From Pseudobutyrivibrio sp. MD2005 (lineage in GTDB: Bacteria; Bacillota; Clostridia; Lachnospirales; Lachnospiraceae): a stretch of DNA of 64,000 bases. The position numbers and the translations under genes are program-made. The stretch spans positions 124,001 to 188,000 of the forward strand of contig NZ_JHXE01000012.1 in NCBI RefSeq assembly GCF_000621865.1. Direction: 5' to 3'. A model generated the notes under the pieces. That model was not told the origin of the DNA and made no database searches. It saw nothing but the letters and a program-made list of their open reading frames with translations. Each line of letters starts with the position of its first letter. Positions within the stretch are counted from its first letter, which is position 1. This document shows positions 25,836-33,842 of this stretch, one piece after another.

Positions 25836-26661
25836 TTTTAACCTCAAATCTGCCTGCTGTTTCCTCACAAACCTCCTGCTCATAATCAATAAGCTCTGTG
25901 ATAGTAGGATTTGCCCCACACACAGGGCAGGTACTGGTGTCATGAGGAAGCTTAATCTTTCTAAAATCCTGATTTACAGCATCATAGGTAAGAAGCTTGC
26001 CTGTCAGCAAATCTCCTACGCCAACAATGTATTTAATAGCTTCCATAGCCTGAAGTGAGCCAATAACACCGCCCATAGCGCCAATTACGCCTGCCTGCTT
26101 ACATGTAGGCACCGCATCCTTTGGAGGCGGATTCTTAAATACACATCTGTAGCATGGACCTTCACCAGGCACGTATGTCATAAGCTGGCCCTTAAAGCGA
26201 ATAATTCCTGCATGAGAAAATGGCTTCTTCTCCATTACACAAGCATCATTTATAAGGAACTTTGCCGGAAAATTATCTGTACCATCAATAACAAAATCAT
26301 ATTCACGAATCAATTCTCTAATATTTGTTGAATCAACAAATTTGTGGTAGGTAACAACCTCAACATCCGGGTTCATTGCATTCATTGTTTCTTTGGCAGA
26401 TTTAACCTTTGGCTTGCCTATATCTGCTGTGCTATGAATAATCTGACGCTGAAGATTGGATAAATCAACCTCATCCGCATCTACGATACCGATTTTACCA
26501 ACGCCAGCCGCAGCAAGATACATTGCTGCCGGTGCACCAAGACCGCCTGCACCAATGATCAATACGCTTGAATTTAAAAGCTTCTTTTGTCCCTTTGCCC
26601 CAACTTCCTTAAGGATAATATGGCGGCTATAACGTTCAATCTGCTGATCTGTCATTGCCAT
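25822..26661 (-). CDS. hcyF: E1-like adenylyltransferase, ThiF/MoeB/HcyF family
   Basis: A 279-residue enzyme that adenylates the C-terminal Gly of a ubiquitin-like sulphur carrier. ATP loop GAGGLGAPAAMYLA lies at about 37-50. The Arg in SRHIILKEVG, the NLQRQ motif and Cys pairs CYRC and CPVC for structural zinc are visible. A further Cys in PTCKQAGVIGAMGG fits the ThiF/MoeB crossover loop. It overlaps the carrier stop by one base (TAATG) and the protease start by 14. ThiF or MoeB remain possible names, but no thiamine or molybdopterin genes are nearby. Confidence 0.88.
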   Translation of the reverse strand: MAMTDQQIERYSRHIILKEVGAKGQKKLLNSSVLIIGAGGLGAPAAMYLAAAGVGKIGIVDADEVDLSNLQRQIIHSTADIGKPKVKSAKETMNAMNPDVEVVTYHKFVDSTNIRELIREYDFVIDGTDNFPAKFLINDACVMEKKPFSHAGIIRFKGQLMTYVPGEGPCYRCVFKNPPPKDAVPTCKQAGVIGAMGGVIGSLQAMEAIKYIVGVGDLLTGKLLTYDAVNQDFRKIKLPHDTSTCPVCGANPTITELIDYEQEVCEETAGRFEVKNENN

Positions 26662-26867
26662 TAGCAGCCACCTCCCATGAAGTAAAGAAACTCAACACTA
26701 TCGCCTTCATTTAAGACTGTAGTATCTCTATTTTCTGTTAATATAAATTCATCATTAATAGAAACTGTAACATACTGAGGTGTCTCCACTTTCTCAAGCT
26801 CAATAAGCTCTGGCAGTGTTAACCCGTCCTTATATTCCTTCTTTTCTCCAGCAACAGTAATTGTCAT
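26661..26867 (-). CDS. hcyS: Ubiquitin-like sulphur-carrier protein ending -GGGC (HcyS/ThiS-like)
   Basis: A 68-residue beta-grasp protein of the ThiS/MoaD type. The C-terminus reads FMGGGC: the glycines required for adenylation are followed by a cysteine. ThiS ends in GG, whereas HcyS of Wolinella and QbsE carry extra residues that a JAMM protease removes; the adjacent JAMM gene fits that maturation. It probably carries a C-terminal thiocarboxylate that donates sulphur to homocysteine synthesis. Translation of the E1-like gene is coupled through TAATG. Confidence 0.88.
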   Translation of the reverse strand: MTITVAGEKKEYKDGLTLPELIELEKVETPQYVTVSINDEFILTENRDTTVLNEGDSVEFLYFMGGGC

Positions 26868-26888
26868 AACAAATATCCTCCTGATTCA

Positions 26889-27206
26889 TTAAATATATTC
26901 TTCAATCCAATCCACTAAATCATCATAGTCTCTTGGGCCAACCTGCTTTCCAACAGCCTTTCCATCTTTAAATAAGATAAGCGTTGGATTAGCCTTAATT
27001 TCATATTCTTCTACAAGCTTTGTATCATAATTAGTATTTACCTTAAACACGTTAAGCTTGCCTTCATACTCTTCCTCAATGACACAAAGTGTAGGCGCCA
27101 GCTTCTTACATGTAATGCATGAGTCTGAATAAAAATCCACCACAACTGGCACATTACTCTCAAGAACCTTTGCAGAAAAATCATCTGTATAAATTCTCAC
27201 TGCCAT
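26889..27206 (-). CDS. Thioredoxin-like protein with CITC active site
   Basis: A 105-residue thioredoxin fold. The redox motif is SDSCITCKKLAP instead of WCGPC, and the cis-Pro is in IKANPTLILF. Its gene starts 1 base after the TusA-like gene and precedes hcyS by 21 bases. A dedicated reductant for the carrier, protease or sulphite-reduction step is likely; a general thioredoxin role is less likely given the motif and operon. Confidence 0.9.
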   Translation of the reverse strand: MAVRIYTDDFSAKVLESNVPVVVDFYSDSCITCKKLAPTLCVIEEEYEGKLNVFKVNTNYDTKLVEEYEIKANPTLILFKDGKAVGKQVGPRDYDDLVDWIEEYI

Positions 27207-27207
27207 A

Positions 27208-27456
27208 CTATTCCTCCACCTTTCTCACAAACAAAGTATATGTTCCATCCTCATTATCAATTAGCTTCAAAATCTGATGGCCATCCTCCTTAAAGGAACG
27301 AGGCACGTTCTGAACTGGCTCACCATCATTCATGCGAACTGCCAACACTTCGCCATCCTCAAGCTCCTCTATTGCCACCTTCGCAGTAACAAATGTAAGC
27401 GGACAAACCTTATCCGTAATATCTACCTGCTCATCAAATTCTAAAACTTCACTCAT
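27208..27456 (-). CDS. TusA/SirA-like sulphur-transfer protein
   Basis: An 82-residue TusA-family protein with Cys in VCPLTFVTAKVAIEEL; the usual CPxP is replaced by CPLT, as in the variant found in sulphite/sulphide operons. The C-terminal strand pair with HQILKLIDNEDGTYTLFVRK fits the family. It probably passes persulphide or binds a sulphur intermediate between the reductase and the carrier protein. It is separated from the reductase gene by a family A hairpin. Confidence 0.85.
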   Translation of the reverse strand: MSEVLEFDEQVDITDKVCPLTFVTAKVAIEELEDGEVLAVRMNDGEPVQNVPRSFKEDGHQILKLIDNEDGTYTLFVRKVEE

Positions 27457-27472
27457 ATTCTACCTCCAGTCC

Positions 27473-27559
27473 GTCGGTTACGCTGACAAGCCTTAGTATT
27501 TCTCCGCTCAGCTGAAGAAAGCTTCGCTTGAGAAATCAAAGAGCTTGTCAACTACCGAC
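27473..27559. repeat. Family A hairpin repeat, copy 4 (sulphite reductase-TusA gap)
   Basis: An 87-base fold-back with outer arms GTCGGT (27473-27478)/ACCGAC (27554-27559), middle arms GACAAGC (27485-27491)/GCTTGTC (27543-27549) and inner arms ATTTCTC (27498-27504)/GAGAAAT (27530-27536). Long blocks such as CTCCGCTCA and CGCTTGAGAAATCAAAGAGC are identical to the copy at 4931. The outer stem is different but complementary. Confidence 0.87.
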
Positions 27560-27563
27560 TCAT

Positions 27564-28439
27564 CTAATAATTTACTGTTCCATACGCCTTGTCCAGCACT
27601 TCGCGGAGGCCTTCGTCGCCGAGGCGAGTAAGGGTTCCGCGGAAGCGTTCAGATGACTTCGCGTTAGCCTCGAAGTAATCGATGGCTGCATCTGTGACGC
27701 GGAAGAGCGTTTCCTTATCACGAATGATTGGAACAAGCTCTTCGGCTTTGTGTATTTTGTTGCCAAAGGTGCCTCCAAAGGATACGATGTATCCCGGTGT
27801 GCCGAGCCAAGCATCTGTTGGGCAACTCTTTACGCAACGAGCGCAATGATTACACTTGCTCTCATCAATTTCAACCTTGCCATCCTTCATTGAAAGGGCG
27901 CTCTCACGGCAAGCCTTAACGCATACTCCGCAGGAAATACAAGCATCTTCCTTGTACTCTACAGTCATGCCGCCCTTGATTCCTACATCATTTTCCTCTG
28001 CCTTTAAGCAGTTATTCTGGCATCCTGTTACGCCAAACTTAAATTTATGTGGAAGCTCTCTACCAAAATATCTTGCATCCAATTCCTTTGCCAAAGTGTA
28101 TGTGTCAATACATCCACTTGGACAGATTTCCGAGCCCTGACAGGCTGTAATAGTACGGACTCTAGGTCCACATACGCCGGCTCCAACTCCACCTGCTGCA
28201 AGTTCTTCTTTTACCTTATCCAAATCATTTACATGAATAAAAGGAATCTCTATTCCCTGGCGAGATGTCATATGCACATAGCCGTGACCATACTTTTCTG
28301 CCACATCAGCTACTGCCTTAACCCCCTTAACATCTAAATTTCCGCCCACAACCTGAATTCTTAGTGAGCCATATCCTTTTTGTACCTGCTTCATGAAGCC
28401 GCCAGCCTTCAAAGCCTTATAATCTATCTTTTCTGCCAT
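27564..28439 (-). CDS. Small sirohaem-[4Fe-4S] sulphite reductase with ferredoxin insert
   Basis: A 291-residue reductase. Residues 1-75 form the ferrite-like half (GGFMKQVQKGYGSLRIQ, then SRQGIEIPF). The sirohaem-cluster cysteines are in TACQGSEICPSG and TGCQNNC. A 2x[4Fe-4S] ferredoxin insert follows, CISCGVCVKACRESAL and CNHCARCVKSCPTDAW, at about residues 172-215. The layout matches AsrC/dissimilatory-like small sulphite reductases that reduce sulphite to sulphide with ferredoxin electrons. Downstream genes make the sirohaem precursor and take up the sulphide. Nitrite reduction is possible but the context argues for sulphite. Confidence 0.9.
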   Translation of the reverse strand: MAEKIDYKALKAGGFMKQVQKGYGSLRIQVVGGNLDVKGVKAVADVAEKYGHGYVHMTSRQGIEIPFIHVNDLDKVKEELAAGGVGAGVCGPRVRTITACQGSEICPSGCIDTYTLAKELDARYFGRELPHKFKFGVTGCQNNCLKAEENDVGIKGGMTVEYKEDACISCGVCVKACRESALSMKDGKVEIDESKCNHCARCVKSCPTDAWLGTPGYIVSFGGTFGNKIHKAEELVPIIRDKETLFRVTDAAIDYFEANAKSSERFRGTLTRLGDEGLREVLDKAYGTVNY

Positions 28440-28457
28440 ATTTACTCCTTTTCTTAC

Positions 28458-28601
28458 GAGACGCTTCTTAGTTTTTTAGTTTTACATGCTCCCGTAGGGC
28501 ACCCTCCATACCTTCGCATGGGCGCCCTCCCGCCGGCGTAGGTCCTTCCCATGCTCGGCATGGCGCTCCCTACTCGCGCTTGCCCAGATCATGAGCGTCT
28601 C
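28458..28601 (-). repeat. Family G GC-rich structured repeat, copy 3
   Basis: Core 28487-28584 begins TGCTCCCGTAGGGCACCCTC and ends CTACTCGCGCTTGCC. It matches the reverse complement of copy 1 along most of its length. The arms around the shared CCGCCGGCGTAGG centre are CATGGG/CCCATG here. Outer arms GAGACGC (28458-28464)/GCGTCTC (28595-28601) close it. It fills the 186-base gap between metY2 and the sulphite reductase. Confidence 0.85.
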
Positions 28602-28625
28602 TAATTTAATCAGACACTAGAAAAT

Positions 28626-29846
28626 CTAACTTATTGCGTTACGGAAGTCTTCGATGATATCTTCCACATCTTCGATTCCTACACTGATGCGTATTAAATC
28701 ATCGTAAACCCCAGCATCCTCAAGTTCCTTCTGCGTACTATGTAACGAAATAGTCGAAGAGGGATGCACAACCAAAGTTTTTGTATCTCCTATATTTGAT
28801 AGTATGTATGGAATGGTGAGCTTATTCATTATTTCGAAGGCTCGTTTTTTAGAGCCTGTTCTAATAGTAAGGATTGCCCCGTATCCATTTTTTAATATCG
28901 TATTTGCGATAGTGTGCCAATTGCTGGACTCAAGTCCTGGATAATTGACCTGTATATCTGAATAAGTCTCCTGCAACCAGCTTGCTAGCTTTAATGCATT
29001 GCTACATTGCTTATCCATTCTAAGTCCAAGTGTCTCTAGCCCTAGTACATTCAAGTATGCATTAAATGGTGAAAGACATGTTCCAATATTTCTGTATAAT
29101 CCACTTCGCATTTTCGATATATATGCAAATGGCCCATACTTTATGTACTCTCCTAAGACTGGATAGCGTTCTTTTGTCCATTTAAAATGTCCGCTATCCG
29201 TAAGCACACCACTTATTGAATTACTGCTTCCATTGATGTACTTTGATGAAGAATTCACTACAATATCAGCCCCATGGTCTAATACTCTTATTAAATATGG
29301 GGTGGCCGTGGTATTGTCAATTATCAGCGGCACGCCATGACTATGAGCAATTTTTGCAAGCCTATCTACATCAGTTACGTCCAAACAGGGATTCCCGATG
29401 GTCTCTGCAAATACCACCTTGGTCCGCTCATTAAATGCGGCTTCAATTTCTTCCCAATCGTTGTTCTTTACATATTTTGTCTTAATTCCAAAAGCCTCAA
29501 TGTCTCTAAACAAATCTATGGATCCACCGTATAGACTTGCACTTGATATTATTTCATCTCCTGCCTCTAAAATATTTAGTAGCGCCATTGACAATGCTGC
29601 CATGCCCGATGCACAGGCTACCGATCCTATTCCACCTTCGAGCTTTGTAATTCTCTCTTCAAAGGATGATACAGTAGGATTAGCCACCCTCGTGTAACAG
29701 TAGCCCATCTTCTTATTCTCAAAGATTCCCGCTAAATCTTCTGCTGATTCCTGGGCAAATGCACTACTTTGAAATATAGGAGGAAATGTTGCTCCATTTG
29801 GCTCTTTTTTTACTCCATCATGAAGTAATTTAGTATTAAAATTCAT
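28626..29846 (-). CDS. Second O-acetylhomoserine sulfhydrylase-like PLP enzyme
   Basis: A 406-residue Cys/Met-metabolism PLP enzyme, divergent from the MetY at 14984-16321. The PLP lysine is in SSSKYINGSSNSISG. The C-terminus RISVGIEDVEDIIEDFRNA is typical. ATG 29846 has GGGAG upstream; the longer reading from 29900 would run through the operator and is rejected. As first gene of the sulphite reductase/HcyS operon it is the best candidate to use the HcyS thiocarboxylate as sulphur donor for homocysteine. Ordinary sulphide use cannot be excluded. Confidence 0.88.
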   Translation of the reverse strand: MNFNTKLLHDGVKKEPNGATFPPIFQSSAFAQESAEDLAGIFENKKMGYCYTRVANPTVSSFEERITKLEGGIGSVACASGMAALSMALLNILEAGDEIISSASLYGGSIDLFRDIEAFGIKTKYVKNNDWEEIEAAFNERTKVVFAETIGNPCLDVTDVDRLAKIAHSHGVPLIIDNTTATPYLIRVLDHGADIVVNSSSKYINGSSNSISGVLTDSGHFKWTKERYPVLGEYIKYGPFAYISKMRSGLYRNIGTCLSPFNAYLNVLGLETLGLRMDKQCSNALKLASWLQETYSDIQVNYPGLESSNWHTIANTILKNGYGAILTIRTGSKKRAFEIMNKLTIPYILSNIGDTKTLVVHPSSTISLHSTQKELEDAGVYDDLIRISVGIEDVEDIIEDFRNAIS

Positions 29847-29872
29847 CCAACATACTCCCTTATTCTCCAATT

Positions 29873-29891
29873 GCCTACTAGGTTGATAGGA
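29873..29891 (-). promoter_or_regulatory. Rrf2-type sulphur operator, metY2/HcyS operon
   Basis: Sense TCCTATCAACCTAGTAGGC, 27 bases before the ATG and immediately downstream of the predicted -10 box, where a bound repressor would block initiation. Confidence 0.75.
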
Positions 29892-29919
29892 TAATAACAA
29901 ATAATAGCCTCCGCTTCAA
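29891..29919 (-). promoter_or_regulatory. Promoter of the metY2/HcyS operon
   Basis: TTGAAG (29914-29919) and TATTAT (29891-29896) with a 17-base spacer on the minus strand, upstream of the operator. Confidence 0.65.
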
Positions 29920-29943
29920 TATCTGCAGTTCCTAAATAAAATT

Positions 29944-29978
29944 AGAGCTAGCTATAAATCAAATCTATAGCTAGCTCT
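29944..29978. promoter_or_regulatory. Upstream dyad at metY2 promoter, extended hairpin
   Basis: The core CTATAAATCAAATCTATAG (29952-29970) ends exactly 32 bases before the -35 box. It is embedded in perfect 13-bp arms AGAGCTAGCTATA/TATAGCTAGCTCT, which may also terminate the ttcA transcript on the minus strand (a T-rich tract follows). Confidence 0.6.
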
Positions 29979-30010
29979 ATCAAAAAAACTATATCGTTTA
30001 TACGAATTAT

Positions 30011-31177
30011 TTATTTGTCATATTCATCAAGGAAATGATGTTTAACCCCATCCTGCTTATAGGCAATTACTGTGGCAAGATTTACGTTTTCAACACTGCG
30101 GAAAATATTAGATTCCACGTATGGATTTACCTTCTTAAGTTCAGCAATCAGGTTTCTGGTCTCAAGGCGCTTTGATGCACTGGTTCCATCAACTGAACAG
30201 CTGTCACATGTCTCCGTAAAATGACACGCGCACTGCAAGAAATGAAGCCCATTATATCTTTGCCAAGCAATGATGTCATCCTGTCGAACAAGATATAAAG
30301 GTCTAATAAGTTCCATTCCCTCGAAATTTGTAGAATGAAGCTTAGGCATCATTGTCTGAATCTGTGCACCATAAAGCATTCCCATAAGAATAGTCTCTAT
30401 AACATCATCATAATGGTGACCAAGGGCTATTTTGTTGCAGCCAAGTTCCTTTGCCTTTGAATACAAATGTCCTCGACGCATTCTAGCACAAAGATAACAA
30501 GGATTTTTGTCAACTGTATCTACAGCATCAAAAATATCACTTTCATAAATGACAATTGGTATGCCCATAAGCTTTGCATTACTTTCGATTAAGCGACGAT
30601 TAACCTCACTATAGCCTGGATCCATTACTAGGAATGTCAATTCAAAATTAACCTTCTGATGACGCTTTATTTCCTGAAAAAGCTTTGCCATCAGCATGGA
30701 ATCCTTACCACCAGAAATGCACACTGCAATGTGATCCCCTTCTTTTATAAGCTCATATGTCTTACAGGCTCTTGCAAATGGAGAGAAAAGGCTTTTATGA
30801 AATTTCTTTCTAATACTCTTTTCTATCTCGGCAGTCTTTTCACTAATCTCATCCTCGGCCTCGCTGTTTTGCTTATCCATCATGGCCGAAAGATAACTAT
30901 TGTAGCCACCCGTTAGACTTACAGCATCAAAACCCTGTTCAGATAAAATATCTGCATCCTCCATTGAAATCTGGCCTCGAACGCAGTACAAAACAATCTT
31001 CTTTGACTTATCAAGCTTTGCCACCACACCATCTAAATCAGTTTCAAACAATTCGTGGGTAATACTGATAGCCCCAGGAATCATACCATATTTAAGGCTT
31101 CCCTCATTTCTGGTATCAACAAGTATATATTTATCCTTGTTAAGTTTTGTAAGCTCTTCGAATGTTATTTCCTTCAT
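30011..31177 (-). CDS. Rhodanese-TtcA-like tRNA thiolation fusion
   Basis: A 388-residue fusion. The first ~100 residues are a rhodanese domain with active-site Cys in VLYCVRGQIS. The remainder is a TtcA/TilS-type PP-loop ATPase: SGGKDSMLMAKLF, CYLCARMRRG, GHHYDDVIETILM and a later CACHFTETCDSC. TtcA uses an Fe-S cluster bound by such cysteines to make 2-thiocytidine in tRNA. Fusing the persulphide donor to the thiolase removes the need for a separate carrier. ATG 31177 (MKEITFEEL) is preferred to 31204. It has its own promoter and operator after cysN. Confidence 0.87.
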   Translation of the reverse strand: MKEITFEELTKLNKDKYILVDTRNEGSLKYGMIPGAISITHELFETDLDGVVAKLDKSKKIVLYCVRGQISMEDADILSEQGFDAVSLTGGYNSYLSAMMDKQNSEAEDEISEKTAEIEKSIRKKFHKSLFSPFARACKTYELIKEGDHIAVCISGGKDSMLMAKLFQEIKRHQKVNFELTFLVMDPGYSEVNRRLIESNAKLMGIPIVIYESDIFDAVDTVDKNPCYLCARMRRGHLYSKAKELGCNKIALGHHYDDVIETILMGMLYGAQIQTMMPKLHSTNFEGMELIRPLYLVRQDDIIAWQRYNGLHFLQCACHFTETCDSCSVDGTSASKRLETRNLIAELKKVNPYVESNIFRSVENVNLATVIAYKQDGVKHHFLDEYDK

Positions 31178-31232
31178 ATTTACCTCTATATTAAAACGCA
31201 CCAAAAGCAGATGGAAACCATCTGCTTTTATT

Positions 31233-31251
31233 TTCCTATCTAATTAATAGG
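31233..31251 (-). promoter_or_regulatory. Rrf2-type sulphur operator, rhodanese-ttcA
   Basis: Sense GCCTATTAATTAGATAGGA, palindromic CCTAT/ATAGG, starting 5 bases after the predicted -10 box. It is less conserved in the middle than the other sites. Confidence 0.6.
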
Positions 31252-31256
31252 CTTTT

Positions 31257-31285
31257 ATATTATTTTCTTTTTGGTGTTTTGTCAA
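31257..31285 (-). promoter_or_regulatory. Promoter of rhodanese-ttcA
   Basis: TTGACA (31280-31285) and TAATAT (31257-31262) with a 17-base spacer. The -35 box overlaps the cysN stop codon, so ttcA can be transcribed independently of the sulphate operon. Confidence 0.65.
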
Positions 31286-32922
31286 ATAAAATCGCCGCCT
31301 ACTGCAAGATCACCATGAATTCCTGATGCCTTATATACAAAATCTGCTGCCTCATTAACAGTGATTTTATCAGCCTCAATCCAATCACTGTAATAGCCTC
31401 TGGTCTCTCTGAAAATAGATGTATCTACAGTAGGATATGCTGCAAGTAACACTAGCACTCCCGCATCATTTAAGTGTTTGACAATACCCTTTATTCCATG
31501 GGTTGAAGTAGGCGCAAACAGATAGGTATGACGCCCTCTATTGCTCAACTCCCTTTCCACTTTCTTAACAAGATTTAAATCTATTCCAGCTCTTCCTATA
31601 GGAAATTCGACAGTAATTGCTCTTTGCCCCTTCCAATTACTTCTTGCTTCCCTGTCTATTTCATGGCTTGCCTCAAAGCCATCCTCCTTGTAAATCTGTG
31701 TAACAACACCACAAGCCGATGTCATATTTGTAACTCTATCAATAAGAATAAGCTCGCCAAGGGTTTTGTGAGTTTCAAATGTAGATAAAACAATATTGTC
31801 CGCCAGCTTTAGTTCGCAAACAGCAATCTCATTTTTCTTTAATGTGGATGCTTCACGTTTTTCCCCTGTATTAACATCTATTGTGTTCCTAATATCCTTA
31901 ACAACTCCAGGTATCAGCTTTGTGCCAAGCTTCACGAAGAAATTCTTTCCCTGCTCAAGCTCCTCATCATCCATCCATAAAAGAGTTGCCTCTAGTGAAC
32001 TTGAAACACCAAGCTCTACATCTTTTGCAAGGACACAGCCTCTTGATACATCTACTTCTCTATCAAGCTGGACTGTTACAGCCTGGCCTATGGTGATTTC
32101 ATCTACCTCTTTATCTAAAACATGAAGACTCTTTACCTTTGCCTGCTCTTTGCTTGGCAAGATGACTACTTCATCTCCTACCTGCAGGCTGCCTGCCTCC
32201 ACCTGCCCCTGGAAGCCTCTGAAAGTATGATTTGGTCTGCACACCCTCTGCACTGGCAAATAGAATCCCGTTTCTGTTGTACTTGCAGACACATCCACAT
32301 TTTCCAAATACTCAAGTAACACTGGGCCTGTATACCAATCAATGTTTTCAGAACGTGTTGTAACATTATCTCCTTCTGTGGCTGACACTGGGATAATAAC
32401 AACATTTTCAAGCTTTAGCTCTGCTGCAAGCTCGTTGATTTGTTCTGTGATTTCTTCAAAACGGGCCTTGCTGTAGGAGACCAAATCCATTTTGTTTACC
32501 GCAAATGCGAAGTGTCTAATTCCCATTAGCGAACAGATTCTGGCATGTCTCTTTGTTTGTACCAGCACCCCTTGCTTTGCATCTATAAGGATTACAGATA
32601 AATCCGCAAAAGATGCACCTACAGCCATGTTTCTTGTGTATTCTTCATGGCCTGGCGTATCTGCAACGATAAAGCTTCGATTGTCAGTGGTGAAATATCG
32701 ATATGCAACATCTATTGTGATGCCCTGCTCTCGCTCTGCCATCAACCCATCTAAAAGCAATGAATAGTCAATGGCGCCACCTCTACTTCCAACTTTAGAA
32801 TCAAGCTCCAACGCCTTCTCCTGATCTGCATAAATCAGCTTTGCATCATATAGAATATGGCCTATTAAGGTAGACTTTCCGTCATCAACGCTACCACATG
32901 TTATAAATTTTAGTAATTGCAT
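31282..32922 (-). CDS. cysN: Sulphate adenylyltransferase subunit 1 with degenerate APS-kinase-like tail
   Basis: The GTPase subunit of ATP sulphurylase, 546 residues. GTPase motifs GSVDDGKSTLIG, DTPGHEEY and NKMD and the EF-Tu-like domains fill residues 1 to about 425. Residues 430-546 align by eye with an APS kinase (CysC) domain, for example HLNDAGVLVLLAAYPTVD, but the P-loop GLSGSGKST is replaced by PIGRAGIDL and the domain is short. ATG 32922 sits 1 base after the cysD stop; the longer reading from 32973 overlaps cysD and is rejected. A dead APS-kinase domain fits an organism that reduces APS directly. Confidence 0.93.
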   Translation of the reverse strand: MQLLKFITCGSVDDGKSTLIGHILYDAKLIYADQEKALELDSKVGSRGGAIDYSLLLDGLMAEREQGITIDVAYRYFTTDNRSFIVADTPGHEEYTRNMAVGASFADLSVILIDAKQGVLVQTKRHARICSLMGIRHFAFAVNKMDLVSYSKARFEEITEQINELAAELKLENVVIIPVSATEGDNVTTRSENIDWYTGPVLLEYLENVDVSASTTETGFYLPVQRVCRPNHTFRGFQGQVEAGSLQVGDEVVILPSKEQAKVKSLHVLDKEVDEITIGQAVTVQLDREVDVSRGCVLAKDVELGVSSSLEATLLWMDDEELEQGKNFFVKLGTKLIPGVVKDIRNTIDVNTGEKREASTLKKNEIAVCELKLADNIVLSTFETHKTLGELILIDRVTNMTSACGVVTQIYKEDGFEASHEIDREARSNWKGQRAITVEFPIGRAGIDLNLVKKVERELSNRGRHTYLFAPTSTHGIKGIVKHLNDAGVLVLLAAYPTVDTSIFRETRGYYSDWIEADKITVNEAADFVYKASGIHGDLAVGGDFI

Positions 32923-32923
32923 T

Positions 32924-33829
32924 CTAGAAGTACCCCTCTCTCTTTCGTCTTTCCATTGAACCTGCAGCCTCATTATCGATTACTCGTGTTGTACGCTCAC
33001 TTGATACTGCGCTTAAGGTTTCTTCTATGATTTCATCTAACGTATCTGCATCTGACTCAACACCGCCAGTAAGTGGATAACATCCTAATGTTCTAAATCT
33101 CACCTTCTTATTTACTATTTCCTCACCTGGCAAAAGTCTATCTTTCAGTCTGTAATCATCAACCATAATGATATTGTTGTCTCGATAGATTACAGGTCTC
33201 TCTTTTGCAAAATACAATGAAGGTATTTCTATATTTTCTCTTTTGATATATTGCCAGATGTCTTTTTCAGTCCAATTTGAAAGAGGGAATACTCTCACCT
33301 CTTCGCCCTTAAAAAGCTTTGTGTTAAATAACTTCCACATCTCTGGACGCTGATTCTTTGGGTCCCATGCATGAGCCGAATTTCTAAATGAAAAGATTCG
33401 CTCCTTTGCTCTTGATTTTTCCTCATCTCGCCTACCGCCACCAAAAGCGGCAGTAAATCCATATTTATCTAGTGCTTGTTTTAGAGCCTGAGTCTTCATG
33501 ATATCTGTGTAGGCGCTGCCATGATCAAATGGGTTGATTCCTTGCTTAACACCATCTTCATTTATATATTCAAGCATCTCTAATCCATATTTTTCAGCCA
33601 CATGGTCGCGAAATTCAATCATCTCCCTAAACTTCCATGTGGTGTTTACATGTAAAAATGGGAAAGGTGGTTTTTCTGGATAAAAAGCCTTAAGCGCCAA
33701 ATGTAGCATTACCGAACTGTCTTTTCCAATTGAATAAAGCATTACTGGCTTTTCGCACTCTGCTGCAACCTCACGGATAATATATATTGCCTCAGCTTCT
33801 AGCTCATCAAGATGTGTAAAGTTACTCAT
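32924..33829 (-). CDS. cysD: Sulphate adenylyltransferase subunit 2
   Basis: Catalytic subunit that forms APS from sulphate and ATP; 301 residues, standard length. The PP-loop is [18 protein letters not shown]. The segments [18 protein letters not shown] and [19 protein letters not shown] are conserved in the family, as is the C-terminal RRKREGYF. It lies between aprB and cysN in the sulphate operon. Confidence 0.97.
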   Translation of the reverse strand: MSNFTHLDELEAEAIYIIREVAAECEKPVMLYSIGKDSSVMLHLALKAFYPEKPPFPFLHVNTTWKFREMIEFRDHVAEKYGLEMLEYINEDGVKQGINPFDHGSAYTDIMKTQALKQALDKYGFTAAFGGGRRDEEKSRAKERIFSFRNSAHAWDPKNQRPEMWKLFNTKLFKGEEVRVFPLSNWTEKDIWQYIKRENIEIPSLYFAKERPVIYRDNNIIMVDDYRLKDRLLPGEEIVNKKVRFRTLGCYPLTGGVESDADTLDEIIEETLSAVSSERTTRVIDNEAAGSMERRKREGYF

Positions 33830-33842
33830 TTCATACCTCGCT

